Shown in pieces: positions 9,271 through 17,469 of a DNA stretch of 64,000 bases. The notes under the pieces were generated by a model, which saw only the letters and a program-made list of their open reading frames with translations, was not told the DNA's origin and made no database searches. Source of the stretch: Methylococcus mesophilus (GTDB taxonomy: Bacteria > Pseudomonadota > Gammaproteobacteria > Methylococcales > Methylococcaceae); the NCBI RefSeq assembly GCF_026247885.1, contig NZ_CP110921.1:3231501-3295500 (forward strand). The letters run 5' to 3'. A program made the position numbers and the translations under genes. Position 1 is the first letter of the stretch. Each line of letters starts with the position of its first letter.

Positions 9271-10019
9271 TACAACTCCTCGGCCAGCACGCTGACGTTG
9301 GCGAGTTGAAAGCCGCCGGATACCGCAGCGCCTGTGTTGGATCGGCTGAGCATGAAGCAGACCAGGCTGTCAGGCCCCACGGTCACCGTGTTGACGTTAT
9401 TCGACTTGAAGCCATAGTCGCCGGGCGATACCACCACTTGCAAAGCGGACGGGGACGTCGGCGCCGTCGAGCCCGCTTCCACCGAGACCACGATGCTGTC
9501 ACCGCTGAAACTCGAACCGGTCGAGAGCGCGGCGACGAGATTGGAGAGCCGGAGGGTCTTGCCGGTACGATTGATCCAGTACGCCGTGCCCATGGACCCT
9601 GTGGTGCTGCCCGAAAACGGCGCCACGAACCGGGTGCTGGTCATCGTGTTGGTCCCGGTCATCGACGCCGACAGGATCATCCGCCAGCGCGACTCCATCT
9701 CCTCCACCCCCGGCGACCATTGGACGAAGGCCCCTTGGGTGAAGGTCTGAGCCACCCCGGTGGAACTGGCGACGTTGCGGGTGATCGCCAGCAGGCAATT
9801 GGCCCCCATCCCCTGGCAGGCGGTGACTTTCACCCGCTCCCACTTCGTCGGGTAATCCTGATCGATGATCGTCAGGTAGTAGTATTCGCCGCTGGCCAGC
9901 ACCGGCGGCAAAACCCAGGGCGCACCCAGTGCGCTGACGTTCATCGTGAAATCCGACGGCGCTACCAAGGCGTCCGTCACCATGGCCTTGACGCCATTGA
10001 GCCCGGCGAGATTCAGCAT
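9270..10019 (-). CDS. Phage tail structural protein
   Basis: A 249-residue protein whose stop overlaps the next gene's start region at 9270. It is beta-rich with Ser, Thr, Gly and Asn abundant and contains a stretch like the jelly-roll sections of receptor-binding proteins (GSMGTAYWINRTGKTLRLSNL). No catalytic motif. It lies between a 153-residue hypothetical protein and the 771-residue tail protein in the same operon. A tail-tip or receptor-binding accessory role is plausible, not demonstrated. Confidence 0.6.
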   Translation of the reverse strand: MLNLAGLNGVKAMVTDALVAPSDFTMNVSALGAPWVLPPVLASGEYYYLTIIDQDYPTKWERVKVTACQGMGANCLLAITRNVASSTGVAQTFTQGAFVQWSPGVEEMESRWRMILSASMTGTNTMTSTRFVAPFSGSTTGSMGTAYWINRTGKTLRLSNLVAALSTGSSFSGDSIVVSVEAGSTAPTSPSALQVVVSPGDYGFKSNNVNTVTVGPDSLVCFMLSRSNTGAAVSGGFQLANVSVLAEEL

Positions 10020-10020
10020 G

Positions 10021-10482
10021 TCATGCTCCTAGGGGATCGACCATTTCGGCGTTCAGGCGCCACGAATAATTCCCGCTCACCCCGTCCAACTGCTGCTCGG
10101 GGGGCTCGCAGTAGACAGTGATCTTCGGGTAGTAGTAGGTGATGGCCACGCCGTCGACGTCGATCGTCACCGTGGCGAAATCGGGCTCCGTCCGCACCGG
10201 AACCGGGGGCGATCCGCCGCCGACGACGGACAGGGGCGCGGCGCAGGCCAGCACTAAAGGCTGCGAGTAGTCCAGCGCCGACAGCCCCGGCGGCACCCAG
10301 CCGCCTCCGCTGATTTCGGTCGCCAGCTTGCGCCAGGTCTGCTGCTTCACCGAGCGGCCGGACCACATCCGGTGGGTGGTGGCCCCCTGCAGCCAGCGGT
10401 AGGTCTGCGACCATTCCAGCCGGGCATACAGCGGCACCACCACGCCGCCGAGCTTGAATGCCGTGTCGCGGAGATCGCTCAC
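10021..10482 (-). CDS. Phage protein of unknown function downstream of the lysis genes
   Basis: The 153-residue protein starts with ATG overlapping the stop of the Rz1-like gene (ATGA at 10479-10482). It has several Trp and Tyr residues and a short YYYPKITVY strand near residue 117. No membrane segment or signal sequence. Being placed after lysis genes and before tail genes, it may be a distal-tail protein. No family recognised. Confidence 0.55.
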   Translation of the reverse strand: MSDLRDTAFKLGGVVVPLYARLEWSQTYRWLQGATTHRMWSGRSVKQQTWRKLATEISGGGWVPPGLSALDYSQPLVLACAAPLSVVGGGSPPVPVRTEPDFATVTIDVDGVAITYYYPKITVYCEPPEQQLDGVSGNYSWRLNAEMVDPLGA

Positions 10483-10643
10483 CGTTCATCGGGCTCCGGC
10501 TCGTCGCAGCGCAAGGCCAGGCCGACTTCATCGACGCCGGCGACGAGGTCGGTAGCCCGAACCGGCCACGCGCACGCCCGTGGCGCCAGCGTGACCCACA
10601 GCTCCAGCGAGCAGCAGCCCGTCAGTGTCAGCACGACGCCCAC
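10479..10643 (-). CDS. Rz1-like outer-membrane spanin lipoprotein candidate
   Basis: A 54-residue frame beginning at GTG (10643) with a very short hydrophobic leader and a lipobox-like LTGC at about residues 7-10, the cleavage motif for lipid attachment. It overlaps, in another frame, the 3' end of the 32-residue membrane peptide upstream, as Rz1 genes overlap Rz genes. It follows the lysozyme gene. Family features of Rz1 are a short lipoprotein partnering an inner-membrane spanin; the proline richness usual for Rz1 is weak here, so the call is tentative. Confidence 0.4.
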   Translation of the reverse strand: MGVVLTLTGCCSLELWVTLAPRACAWPVRATDLVAGVDEVGLALRCDEPEPDER

Positions 10644-10726
10644 CCCAGCAGTAAGCCGGCAAGCCCGCCGAATACCAGCACGGCGACCGTGGACAACGTG
10701 ATTTCCCGTAGCGTCAGTACGATCAT
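10628..10726 (-). CDS. 32-residue single-span membrane peptide in the lysis cassette
   Basis: ATG at 10726, two bases after the lysozyme stop, encodes a peptide with one hydrophobic span (VAVLVFGGLAGLLLGW) ending WASC. It overlaps the Rz1-like frame by 16 bases. It is too short to be a normal Rz protein with a coiled coil, so it may be a reduced Rz, a holin or anti-holin accessory, or a chance frame. Location within the lysis genes is the main support. Confidence 0.4.
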   Translation of the reverse strand: MIVLTLREITLSTVAVLVFGGLAGLLLGWASC

Positions 10727-10728
10727 GC

Positions 10729-11202
10729 CTAGCCGACCCGGGCAGTGCCGACGCACAGCGCATATTCCGCCTCCCGGCGCCGCACCAGGCCGTTTTGAAC
10801 GCGGCCGCCGGCCTTGTTCCAGCGCAGGATTTCGCGGCAGGCCTCGGCATAGCCGGGCGGTGTGGAGCGCAGCTTTTTGACCAGGGTCGATCCGCAGAAC
10901 GCATTCACGCCGATGTTGTAGGTCAGCGAAACATAGGCGTCGAACTCGTGCTGATACAGCGGTACCTCGCCCACGCAGCGCGCTACCGCCTGCGACACCC
11001 GAGTTGCGTCGGCGGCCAGCCGCTGCACCGCCCGCACCGGATCGGTCCGGTCTCCGCGCTTCACTCCCGCCGTCGAGCCGAAGCCAATCGTCTGGACCCC
11101 GACTCCGTCGTCGTAGGCCTCGCCCCGGTAGCCTTCATGCAGGGCAATCATGCCGACGATCAGCGCGGAGGCTGACATGGCCGCCGCCGTCGTGCGCCTC
11201 AT
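10729..11202 (-). CDS. Phage lysozyme (GH24) with N-terminal SAR-like anchor
   Basis: The 157-residue protein degrades peptidoglycan at the end of infection. Residues about 8-22 (MSASALIVGMIAL) form a weakly hydrophobic signal-anchor like that of phage 21 R endolysin. The GH24 E-D-T catalytic set is recognisable: Glu in HEGYRG, Asp in AYDDGVG and Thr in GFGST, followed by the family's YQHEFDAYVSLTYNIG region. ATG at 11202 overlaps the holin stop (ATGA). A SAR enzyme is exported by Sec and released on depolarisation, so it needs only a small holin, matching the gene upstream. Confidence 0.85.
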   Translation of the reverse strand: MRRTTAAAMSASALIVGMIALHEGYRGEAYDDGVGVQTIGFGSTAGVKRGDRTDPVRAVQRLAADATRVSQAVARCVGEVPLYQHEFDAYVSLTYNIGVNAFCGSTLVKKLRSTPPGYAEACREILRWNKAGGRVQNGLVRRREAEYALCVGTARVG

Positions 11203-11465
11203 CGCCTCCCCGCCTCCTTGTTGCTCGCCCGGTGGAGCACATCGACCACGATGACGCCCAGCACACCGAGGCCCTGGGCCACTGCGGCGATATCCGTACC
11301 CGTGGCGTCGACGTCGTAGCCCAACGCCCGCGCAAGGCCGACTCCAGCGGTCAGCAACGCAGTCAGCGCTGCAATCAGACTCGCGCGCTGGCTCCACAGG
11401 CGAGGGTTCTGCAGGCTCTTGCCGGCCTGCATGCACTCGTACAGATATTTCACTTTTTCGAACAT
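11199..11465 (-). CDS. Putative holin/pinholin
   Basis: An 88-residue protein with two predicted membrane segments, about residues 28-48 (ASLIAALTALLTAGVGLARAL) and 58-80 (DIAAVAQGLGVLGVIVVDVL), a charged N-terminus and a basic C-terminus (HRASNKEAGRR). It is translationally coupled to the lysozyme gene. Two-span small proteins next to SAR endolysins act as holins or pinholins that depolarise the inner membrane and time lysis. No family-specific signature, so the call rests on topology and neighbourhood. Confidence 0.6.
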   Translation of the reverse strand: MFEKVKYLYECMQAGKSLQNPRLWSQRASLIAALTALLTAGVGLARALGYDVDATGTDIAAVAQGLGVLGVIVVDVLHRASNKEAGRR

Positions 11466-11507
11466 ATCGCCGCCCTCCTGTCGAAATTCACCGTGTTTTT
11501 ATGCACG

Positions 11508-11783
11508 TCAGGGCGCTTTCACGCCGAACGAGCGCACGAACCACAGCGCGGCCTCGATGAGGAAATGGACGACGTTGGTCCGGACACCGCTGACGAAGGT
11601 GCCGATGTAGGCCGCCGCCTCCTTCTTCTTGATGTCGTTCAGCGTGGTCTTGTCGACGATCCCTTTGATCGTCCGGGTTTCCAGAGCCGCCACCTTGTCC
11701 TGGATCAGGCCCCATTGCTCCTTGGTGATGCCGGAGACGGCCTGCACTACAAGCCAGAGCGCCCAGCGTAAGATCGGATTCAT
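11508..11783 (-). CDS. Small phage protein with hydrophobic ends
   Basis: A 91-residue protein with a hydrophobic N-terminus (ILRWALWLVVQAVSGI), a charged middle (residues 20-55) and a hydrophobic segment near residues 70-85. It lies between the tape measure gene and the holin candidate. It could be membrane associated or a tail accessory. No family recognised. The late-operon position and normal codon use support it as a real gene. Confidence 0.5.
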   Translation of the reverse strand: MNPILRWALWLVVQAVSGITKEQWGLIQDKVAALETRTIKGIVDKTTLNDIKKKEAAAYIGTFVSGVRTNVVHFLIEAALWFVRSFGVKAP

Positions 11784-11811
11784 CGGGTATTGCTCCTGTC
11801 GGTTGGGAAAC

Positions 11812-14800
11812 TCATCGCACGATCCGCCCGTGCTTCAGCGCCGCCCGCGCCACCTCGCGCTTAAGCGCCGCCACCACTTGCGGGTCGCCGTTGAGGGGGA
11901 ACGATCCCGGTATGCCGGGCAAATGGATGTGCACCGCCTGGCCGCCGTTGGACGAACGCGCCAGCGAGGCGTCGAATGCCGGCACCGCTTGCGCGACGTA
12001 GCCGCCGATGCTGAAACGGGGGAGGGCTAAGTTGTTGAGGGCGTACAGCTTGTCGAGGCCGAGTTTGCGCACCGCCTCCTTGCGCAGCACGAACTCGCCT
12101 TCCTCCAACAGCGCCGGGATGCGGTCGCCGCCGCCATAGCCCTTGATCCAGCCGCCGCGGCGGAAGCCGGGCAAAGCGGCGTCGCCGCCGGTGGCTCCCC
12201 CTTGGCTGTTCATCACCACCGTGATGGTCTTGGTTTCGGGTTTCAGCAGCTCCGCCAGTTGGCTTTGCAGGGTCTGGAGCGAAGCCGGGTCGACGTCGAC
12301 TCGCAAGGCGAACCCTTTCGTCAGCTGCTGGTCGATGTCGCTGATTTCGGCCTGGACGCTCTGCAGGTTTTGAAGGGTTTCCTGGATCTTCTGGCTGACC
12401 GCGGCGGCCGCCTGGGTGTCGGCCTGTTCCTGCCGGGCGGCGGCTTCCGCCAGGACCTGCCCGGCCTGCCGGCGCGCCTCGATCAGCCGCTGCAGGTCCT
12501 CGGTGCTGAACTGCGGCTGGCCGGGATCGGCCGGGGTCTGTTCGCCTTTGAGCGCGTTCAGGCGCTGTTCCCGTAAAGAGGCCGCGGCCTGCTGCCCGAG
12601 GGCTTCGGCGAGGCCGGCAGCTTGCTCTCCGGCCTGTCGCGAGAGTTCCAGGTTGCCGTTCGCGAGTTCCTGCCGCTGCTGAGCGAGCAACTGCTGGAGC
12701 TGCGCGAACTGGGCCCGTGCGGCCTGCAACGGCGTCAGGGCCGCCTGCTCGATGCCGGCCACCGCCCGTGCGGTGCTCTGCTCGATGCTGCGGCGTTCCT
12801 GGGCTGAGGCGCGCGCCGATTCCAGCAGCCGCTGTTCCTGCCCGATCAGCTTGTCGATGGTGGCGGTGTAGGCCGATTCCAGGTCCGCGTAGATGGCCCG
12901 CCGGGCTTGCAGCGATTCGCGCTCCAGGGCGGCCTTGCGGGCTTCGCCGTCCTTGAACTTGGCGATTTCCTGGGCATAGACCTGATCGACCAGCCCGAGG
13001 CGCTGGGCGGCATAGTCCCGCACGGCCTTCAGGCGGGCGCCCTCGGCTTGCAGGGTCAAGGCATGGAGCTGACGGGCCTGCTCCAGCTCCGAACGGGCTT
13101 GGGTGGCTTGCACGCCGTTCCGGGCGTAGACGATGGGCGGTGCGGCATCGGCTTCGATCGGTTGCGCCTGGATGCGCGTCTCGGCCAGCTTCTCGAGGGC
13201 GTCGATTGCCGCCGTCCGGCGCTGGTAGGCATCCTCGAGGCCTGCCGTCGCATCTTTCAGCGCGTTCTGGGTGTCCTTGAAGCTCTGCTGGACCTCTCTT
13301 TCCTTGGCCTTGACCGTGTCGCCGCTCTCGGCCGCGGCCTGCTTGCGCTTGGCCAGCTCGGCCCGCATCTCCTGGAGCAGCGTGGTTTCGCCGGCCAGCT
13401 CCCGCCCGATCCTGCCGCCCATGAAGGCCTGGTCCGCCGCCTGACCGACTTCCTTGTAACGCGCCGCCAGCCGGGCGACGACGGCTTCCTGTTTCTTCAC
13501 TGCGGCTTCGTCCTGGAGCAGGCTGAGATCGGCTTCCGATTTGCCCCGGGTGTCCTTGCCGGTTTCCTTGGCCAACTCGCGGCGTTTTTGGATGATGCGC
13601 TCGATTTCTGAGGTACCGGCCTGGCCGAACAGATGCCAGGCGGACACTGCCGTCAGCAGCGTCACCGCGATCCCGGCGGGGCCGCCGAGGAAAGAAGCCA
13701 AGCCACCCAGTGCAATCTTGAGCGGTCCGGCACTGGCCGCCACTTCCGCCTGGGCGACGGCCAGGCGCTGCGATGCGGGAACAAGCTGGGTTTCCACCAG
13801 CGCCAACCGCGCCATGCCGGAGGCATTCGTCACGGCAGCTTCGGCGGCGGCGAGCGTGGCCCGAGCGTTGTATTCTTCGTTGAGGGCGTGGTTCCGCGCC
13901 GCGGTCGCCGCCGCCAGATTCGCTTGCACCAGCCGCGCCTGGCTCCCGGCGAAGGCCGCCACGGCGGCCGTGCCTTTGCCCGCCAGCACCGCCACCAGGA
14001 GGGAGCCCGCGATCTCGACCCCGTTGGCGATCGTGTCGATGTTGCCCGCCGCGGTATTGATCGCGCCGGCGATGGCCTCGGCCGCGCGGGTGATCTCGGT
14101 CGAGGTGCCGACGAACTTCAGGGCGGCGTTATCCCAGCGCACTACCGCCTGCTCGATGGTATCGGGCAGCCCGGCGGCATCGGCGTCGATGCTGGCCTTG
14201 GCCTTTTGCAGCGCGCCTACGACCTTCTGCGTGGTCAGCTCGCCGGCTTCGGCCATGGCGCGCAGCTTGCCGATCGGCACATCGAGTCCGTCGGCGATGG
14301 CCTGGGCCAGCCGCGGCGATTGCTCCATGATCGAGTTGAATTCGTCGCCGCGCAGCACGCCGGAGGCCAGCGCCTGGGAGAACTGCAGGGTGGCGCCCGA
14401 GGCCTCTTCCGCCGAGGCGCCGGAAATCCGGAAGGATTTGGCGACCGAGTCGATGATGCTCAGCACTTGTTGCTGAGATACACCCATGTCCCCGGCACCC
14501 TTGGCGATGCGGGAATACAATTGAGAGACGCCGGTCAGGGCTTGCGCGTTGTTCTGGGCGATGGCGAACAGCGCCCGCTGCGCCTCTGTGAACTGGTTCT
14601 GGGAGCCCGCCGCCAGCTTGACCCGGCCCTCGAGGTTGCGGTACTGGTCCGAGAGTTTGCCCAGATCGCGGGCAGCCTGCAGGGCTTCGGCGGCGCCGAA
14701 CGCGCCGACGGTATACTGCCCGATGCGCCGGAGCGATCCGGTCAGCCGGTCGACCTGCGCCGCGACGTTGCCGAGCCCCTTCTCGGCCGCGGCCGTGTTC

Positions 14801-14835
14801 GCCGCGATCTCGATGACCGTCTTGAAAGTCGTCAT
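11812..14835 (-). CDS. Tail tape measure protein
   Basis: A 1007-residue protein, the longest in the late operon. Residues about 1-240 match the tape-measure N-terminal domain (RDLGKLSDQYRNLEGRVKLA, then SGASAEEASGATLQFSQAL and the conserved RGDEFNSIMEQSPRLAQAIA region). A hydrophobic segment lies near residues 370-395, followed by Ala/Gln-rich coiled coils over about 400-830 and a Gly-rich C-terminus. The protein sets tail length and helps DNA pass into the cell. It directly follows the chaperone genes, the standard order. Confidence 0.93.
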   Translation of the reverse strand: MTTFKTVIEIAANTAAAEKGLGNVAAQVDRLTGSLRRIGQYTVGAFGAAEALQAARDLGKLSDQYRNLEGRVKLAAGSQNQFTEAQRALFAIAQNNAQALTGVSQLYSRIAKGAGDMGVSQQQVLSIIDSVAKSFRISGASAEEASGATLQFSQALASGVLRGDEFNSIMEQSPRLAQAIADGLDVPIGKLRAMAEAGELTTQKVVGALQKAKASIDADAAGLPDTIEQAVVRWDNAALKFVGTSTEITRAAEAIAGAINTAAGNIDTIANGVEIAGSLLVAVLAGKGTAAVAAFAGSQARLVQANLAAATAARNHALNEEYNARATLAAAEAAVTNASGMARLALVETQLVPASQRLAVAQAEVAASAGPLKIALGGLASFLGGPAGIAVTLLTAVSAWHLFGQAGTSEIERIIQKRRELAKETGKDTRGKSEADLSLLQDEAAVKKQEAVVARLAARYKEVGQAADQAFMGGRIGRELAGETTLLQEMRAELAKRKQAAAESGDTVKAKEREVQQSFKDTQNALKDATAGLEDAYQRRTAAIDALEKLAETRIQAQPIEADAAPPIVYARNGVQATQARSELEQARQLHALTLQAEGARLKAVRDYAAQRLGLVDQVYAQEIAKFKDGEARKAALERESLQARRAIYADLESAYTATIDKLIGQEQRLLESARASAQERRSIEQSTARAVAGIEQAALTPLQAARAQFAQLQQLLAQQRQELANGNLELSRQAGEQAAGLAEALGQQAAASLREQRLNALKGEQTPADPGQPQFSTEDLQRLIEARRQAGQVLAEAAARQEQADTQAAAAVSQKIQETLQNLQSVQAEISDIDQQLTKGFALRVDVDPASLQTLQSQLAELLKPETKTITVVMNSQGGATGGDAALPGFRRGGWIKGYGGGDRIPALLEEGEFVLRKEAVRKLGLDKLYALNNLALPRFSIGGYVAQAVPAFDASLARSSNGGQAVHIHLPGIPGSFPLNGDPQVVAALKREVARAALKHGRIVR

Positions 14836-14839
14836 GGGC

Positions 14840-14935
14840 CTAGCGCCGCCGCATCAAACGCGCCTGCAGGAACAGCCGCCAGGGGTAATGCCAGACGCCG
14901 GCGTGGCCGCGCTCGATCAGCGCCAGCGCCGTCAT
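14840..14935 (-). CDS. Small ORF between tail chaperone and tape measure (GT-extension candidate)
   Basis: A 31-residue frame beginning at ATG 14935, 11 bases after the chaperone stop. Upstream it stays open in the -1 frame relative to the chaperone gene (GNLENLE before the Met). In lambda-like phages a second chaperone, or a -1 frameshifted GT extension, occupies exactly this slot. The peptide includes HYPWRLFLQARL, aromatic and basic. No classic slippery heptamer is visible, so a separate small gene is equally possible. Confidence 0.4.
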   Translation of the reverse strand: MTALALIERGHAGVWHYPWRLFLQARLMRRR

Positions 14936-14946
14936 CTCCAGATTCT

Positions 14947-15306
14947 CTAGGTTGCCGGCGGCGCCGTAGCGGCCGCCTGGGCCGCGTTGGCCAGGCGTTC
15001 GCGGAGCCCGAAAAAATGCGGGTTCAGGCTCTTGGCCGCCTCCCGCACTTTGTCGAGCTCCGACGGCAGCATGGCGTCGAGCTCGGCCCGGGAGAGGTCC
15101 GAGAACCGGGTCAAATCGTCCAGGGTGATGTCCGCGAACAGCGCCAGCGCCACCAGGTCGTTCCGATCCAATTCGGCGTTGGCGTCCTTCAGCCAAGCCC
15201 GGACCTCGCCCACAGTCAGCTCGCGCACCACGACCTTGCGGCCGCCGGCCTCGATGGTGCGTTCGGCGCGGAGGCCCTTGGGGTGCGTGGTGTCGAGCTC
15301 TGCCAT
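14947..15306 (-). CDS. Tail assembly chaperone (gpG-like)
   Basis: A 119-residue soluble, Ala/Leu/Asp-rich, mostly helical protein between the tail tube and tape measure genes. It opens with a short beta section (RTIEAGGRKVVVRELTVGEV) typical of tail chaperones that bind the tape measure protein before the tube polymerises. The C-terminus (AAQAAATAPPAT) is low complexity. The call is by order and general character. Confidence 0.65.
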   Translation of the reverse strand: MAELDTTHPKGLRAERTIEAGGRKVVVRELTVGEVRAWLKDANAELDRNDLVALALFADITLDDLTRFSDLSRAELDAMLPSELDKVREAAKSLNPHFFGLRERLANAAQAAATAPPAT

Positions 15307-15312
15307 AGGGAA

Positions 15313-15816
15313 TTACACCGCCGGCGTGATGGTGGCCTTGAAGTACTGGCTGACGCCCGCCCCGGTCTTGCTGGTGTCCTTCAGCACCTTGCCGGTCAGC
15401 TCCAGCACTGCGAAATCCTCCGTACCGGGGCCGGGCAGGCTGCTGGCCGGCGAGAACTTCACCTTGTAGAAGTCGTAGGCCACGGCATCGCCGTTGACCT
15501 CGTTGACGCCGTCGAAGGTGATGTGCCAGTCCTCCGCGGTCTGGGTCAGCGCCTCGATGCTGTTGCCGCTCACCGTGCCGCGGGTGGCCAGCGCCAGGTT
15601 CTCCTTGCTGATCGACCACAACTTCAGTTTCAGCGTGACCGACTTGATGCGGCTCAAGGAGGCGATCGAGCCGCCGCCCGGGTTCTGGTAATCGGCCAGT
15701 TCCTTGGTGTCCTCTTCGATGCTGAGGTCCAGGGCGGCATTGCCCAGGTCCACCGGGGTGCCGGCGCCGACGGCGCCCTTGATGGTGCCGGTCAAAAGCA
15801 TGGCAGTCGTAGTCAT
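15313..15816 (-). CDS. Phage tail tube (major tail) protein
   Basis: A 167-residue, beta-rich protein six bases upstream of the chaperone gene. Composition and features such as SISKENLALATRG, VAYDFYKVKFSPAS and a Thr/Val-rich C-terminus agree with the lambda gpV/HK97-type tube fold that stacks in hexameric rings around the tape measure. Size is typical (150-250 residues). No sheath gene accompanies it, in keeping with a flexible non-contractile tail. Confidence 0.75.
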   Translation of the reverse strand: MTTTAMLLTGTIKGAVGAGTPVDLGNAALDLSIEEDTKELADYQNPGGGSIASLSRIKSVTLKLKLWSISKENLALATRGTVSGNSIEALTQTAEDWHITFDGVNEVNGDAVAYDFYKVKFSPASSLPGPGTEDFAVLELTGKVLKDTSKTGAGVSQYFKATITPAV

Positions 15817-15879
15817 GTGTCAACTCCTTAGAAAAAGGGATGGATGAAAAAAGAAGGGAATATCGACGCCGACCGGGCG

Positions 15880-16317
15880 TCACGGGGTCCCGGTGTCCAG
15901 CGGCAGCGGACGCACCTCGAACACCAGGGAAAACTCGACATGGCCGAGATCGAACCAGGGGTCGTCCAGGCCGACGTGCTTCATGCGGCCCCAGCCCGGT
16001 TGCGGGGACCAGTGCTCCAGCGCGCGCAGGATCCGCAGCACGTATTCGCCGCCCGTCACCACGGTGCTGGCCGGCGGAGCGTGGGCGACGCACACCGTGA
16101 CCTGCCAGCGCTGGCGCTCGGCCAGGAAAACGTTGGGCGGCGGCGTCCCGACCGGCCCGGCGAAGCCCAAGGGCAGCACTAAGGCGGCGGGGCAGAGCGG
16201 TTCCAGGTTCTGCACCCCGGCCAGGATGCCGACGCTGTCCACCGTGACGAACTCCGGCAGGGTCTCGCGCAGGCGCCGGATCAGCGCCGGCTCGATCTCG
16301 AACAGGCTGGCGATCAT
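15880..16317 (-). CDS. Tail terminator/completion protein (DUF1834-like)
   Basis: A 145-residue protein overlapping the gp10-like gene by four bases. It begins with a helix followed by alternating strands, with WQVTVCVAHAP and LGHVEFSLVFEVRPL consistent with the Mu gp37/DUF1834-type terminator fold. Terminators cap the tail tube and connect it to the head. Position between the gp10-like gene and the tube gene is standard. Confidence 0.6.
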   Translation of the reverse strand: MIASLFEIEPALIRRLRETLPEFVTVDSVGILAGVQNLEPLCPAALVLPLGFAGPVGTPPPNVFLAERQRWQVTVCVAHAPPASTVVTGGEYVLRILRALEHWSPQPGWGRMKHVGLDDPWFDLGHVEFSLVFEVRPLPLDTGTP

Positions 16318-16826
16318 CGCGGCAGCGCGTCCTGCGTCATTTCACGGATCATCGCGGCCAGCCGCAGCGTGGCCCGGCCCGCCAGCGCTTCGGCCAGGGC
16401 CGGCACCTGCGGCAAGGCCACCACGTCCTCGAGGATGGGCAAGGATCCTCGCCCGACCCGGTGAAAGATCCCGCGATGGCCGCTGGGCATCCGGGCGACG
16501 AAGCTGCCGGGAAAGAGATAGGCCCCGGCGCTGCTGCCCCATTCCTCCTGGCGCAGGCGGCCGACATAGGCGGCCTTGATCGGGGCGTGGCCGGTCCAGA
16601 CCCGGGCGCTGAACCCGGCCAGCCGCAGATACGCCTGTACCCGGCGCGAGCGCAGCGCCCTCAGCGGAATGCCGTAGGTTGCTCCGATCGCCCGGACCAT
16701 CGCCTCGCGGGTCTCCCGCGCGGTCTGGCCCACCGCCCGGCGGGACGCTTTGCGCAGCACCGCCGGCAAGCGGCGCAAATCCTGAGCGGTATCGCCGTGC
16801 AGCTGCACGCGCAAGCCGAGACTCAT
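16314..16826 (-). CDS. Minor tail protein Z / HK97 gp10-like head-tail protein
   Basis: The 170-residue basic protein has a helical N-terminus (DLRRLPAVLRKASRRAVGQTARETREAM) characteristic of the prophage minor tail protein Z family, involved in joining or terminating the tail. It is ATGA-coupled to the terminator gene. Arg-rich composition fits a connector protein. Family call is by visible similarity, not a search. Confidence 0.65.
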   Translation of the reverse strand: MSLGLRVQLHGDTAQDLRRLPAVLRKASRRAVGQTARETREAMVRAIGATYGIPLRALRSRRVQAYLRLAGFSARVWTGHAPIKAAYVGRLRQEEWGSSAGAYLFPGSFVARMPSGHRGIFHRVGRGSLPILEDVVALPQVPALAEALAGRATLRLAAMIREMTQDALPR

Positions 16827-16835
16827 GCCTGTTGC

Positions 16836-17162
16836 CTAGCCCCGACTCGAATGGATCAGCAAACCGAACCAGCGCGCCCCGAGATGCCCGGCGACGATCG
16901 CCGCCCACAGGCTCTCGTAGTAGCCCAGGCCCTCCCGCTCGGCCAGCAGCCACACCGAGAAGCCGACCAGGCTGCAGGACACGACGTCGACCAGCAGGCA
17001 CCACAGGCACGGCCGCCACGGCCGGGGATGGCGCCGCCATCGATTGAGCTGGGCCACCAGCCCCGACCAGATCGTCACCAGGATGATCTGCAGGGCCAGC
17101 CGGACCTCATCGCCATTGCCGTGGGGCGACACCAGCAGGAGCTTCTTCGGCGGGGCGTTCAT
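16836..17162 (-). CDS. Small membrane protein in the head-tail region
   Basis: The 108-residue protein starts with ATG overlapping the upstream stop (17159-17162) and has up to three hydrophobic segments: about residues 20-38 (LALQIILVTIWSGLVAQL), 52-72 (CLWCLLVDVVSCSLVGFSVWLL) and 84-101. It resembles phage holin-like or membrane-anchored accessory proteins. It is far from the lysis genes, so a second holin is possible but unproven. Confidence 0.5.
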   Translation of the reverse strand: MNAPPKKLLLVSPHGNGDEVRLALQIILVTIWSGLVAQLNRWRRHPRPWRPCLWCLLVDVVSCSLVGFSVWLLAEREGLGYYESLWAAIVAGHLGARWFGLLIHSSRG

Positions 17163-17467
17163 CGGGGCCGCAGGATCAAGGTGGTCAGGCCGTCCAGGCG
17201 ATCGAGGCGGGAGGCGATGCCGTAGGGGAGGCCACGCAGCTTCAGGGGATCGCCCATGCGAACCGCAGGCAGGTCCGCACTCCGCACGGTCAGTCGCGGG
17301 TCCGCCTCGGGACGGGGCGCGCCCATCGGCCCCGGGCGTTCCAGTCCGGCCGGGACCGAGACGATCCCCGTCAGGTGTACCGGCGGCGGATCGGTCCGGT
17401 CCGGCCACAGGATCACCGTCTCGCCGAAGGTCGACAGGCACACCGCATTGACCGCATCGAGGTCCAT
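17159..17467 (-). CDS. Head-tail joining protein (gpFII-like candidate)
   Basis: The 102-residue protein starts with ATG at 17467, two bases after the capsid stop, with an AGGG element just before it. It is mostly beta (ETVILWPDRTD, LTVRSADLPAVRMGD, GIASRLDRLDGLTTLILRPR), and the C-terminal pattern recalls head-tail attachment proteins of lambda-like phages. Position directly after the major capsid gene is as expected. Confidence 0.6.
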   Translation of the reverse strand: MDLDAVNAVCLSTFGETVILWPDRTDPPPVHLTGIVSVPAGLERPGPMGAPRPEADPRLTVRSADLPAVRMGDPLKLRGLPYGIASRLDRLDGLTTLILRPR

Positions 17468-17469
17468 CC

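Noticed and set aside
13633-15831. 732-codon plus-strand frame opposite the tape measure and tail genes
   Set aside because: It is antisense to four well-supported phage genes and has the low-complexity Gly/Arg/His composition of a GC-rich shadow frame.
11508-17162. Contractile-tail (myovirus/Mu) assignment
   Set aside because: The DUF1834-like terminator recalls Mu, but no sheath, baseplate wedge or Mu transposase gene is present; lambda-like head and tube genes fit a siphovirus.
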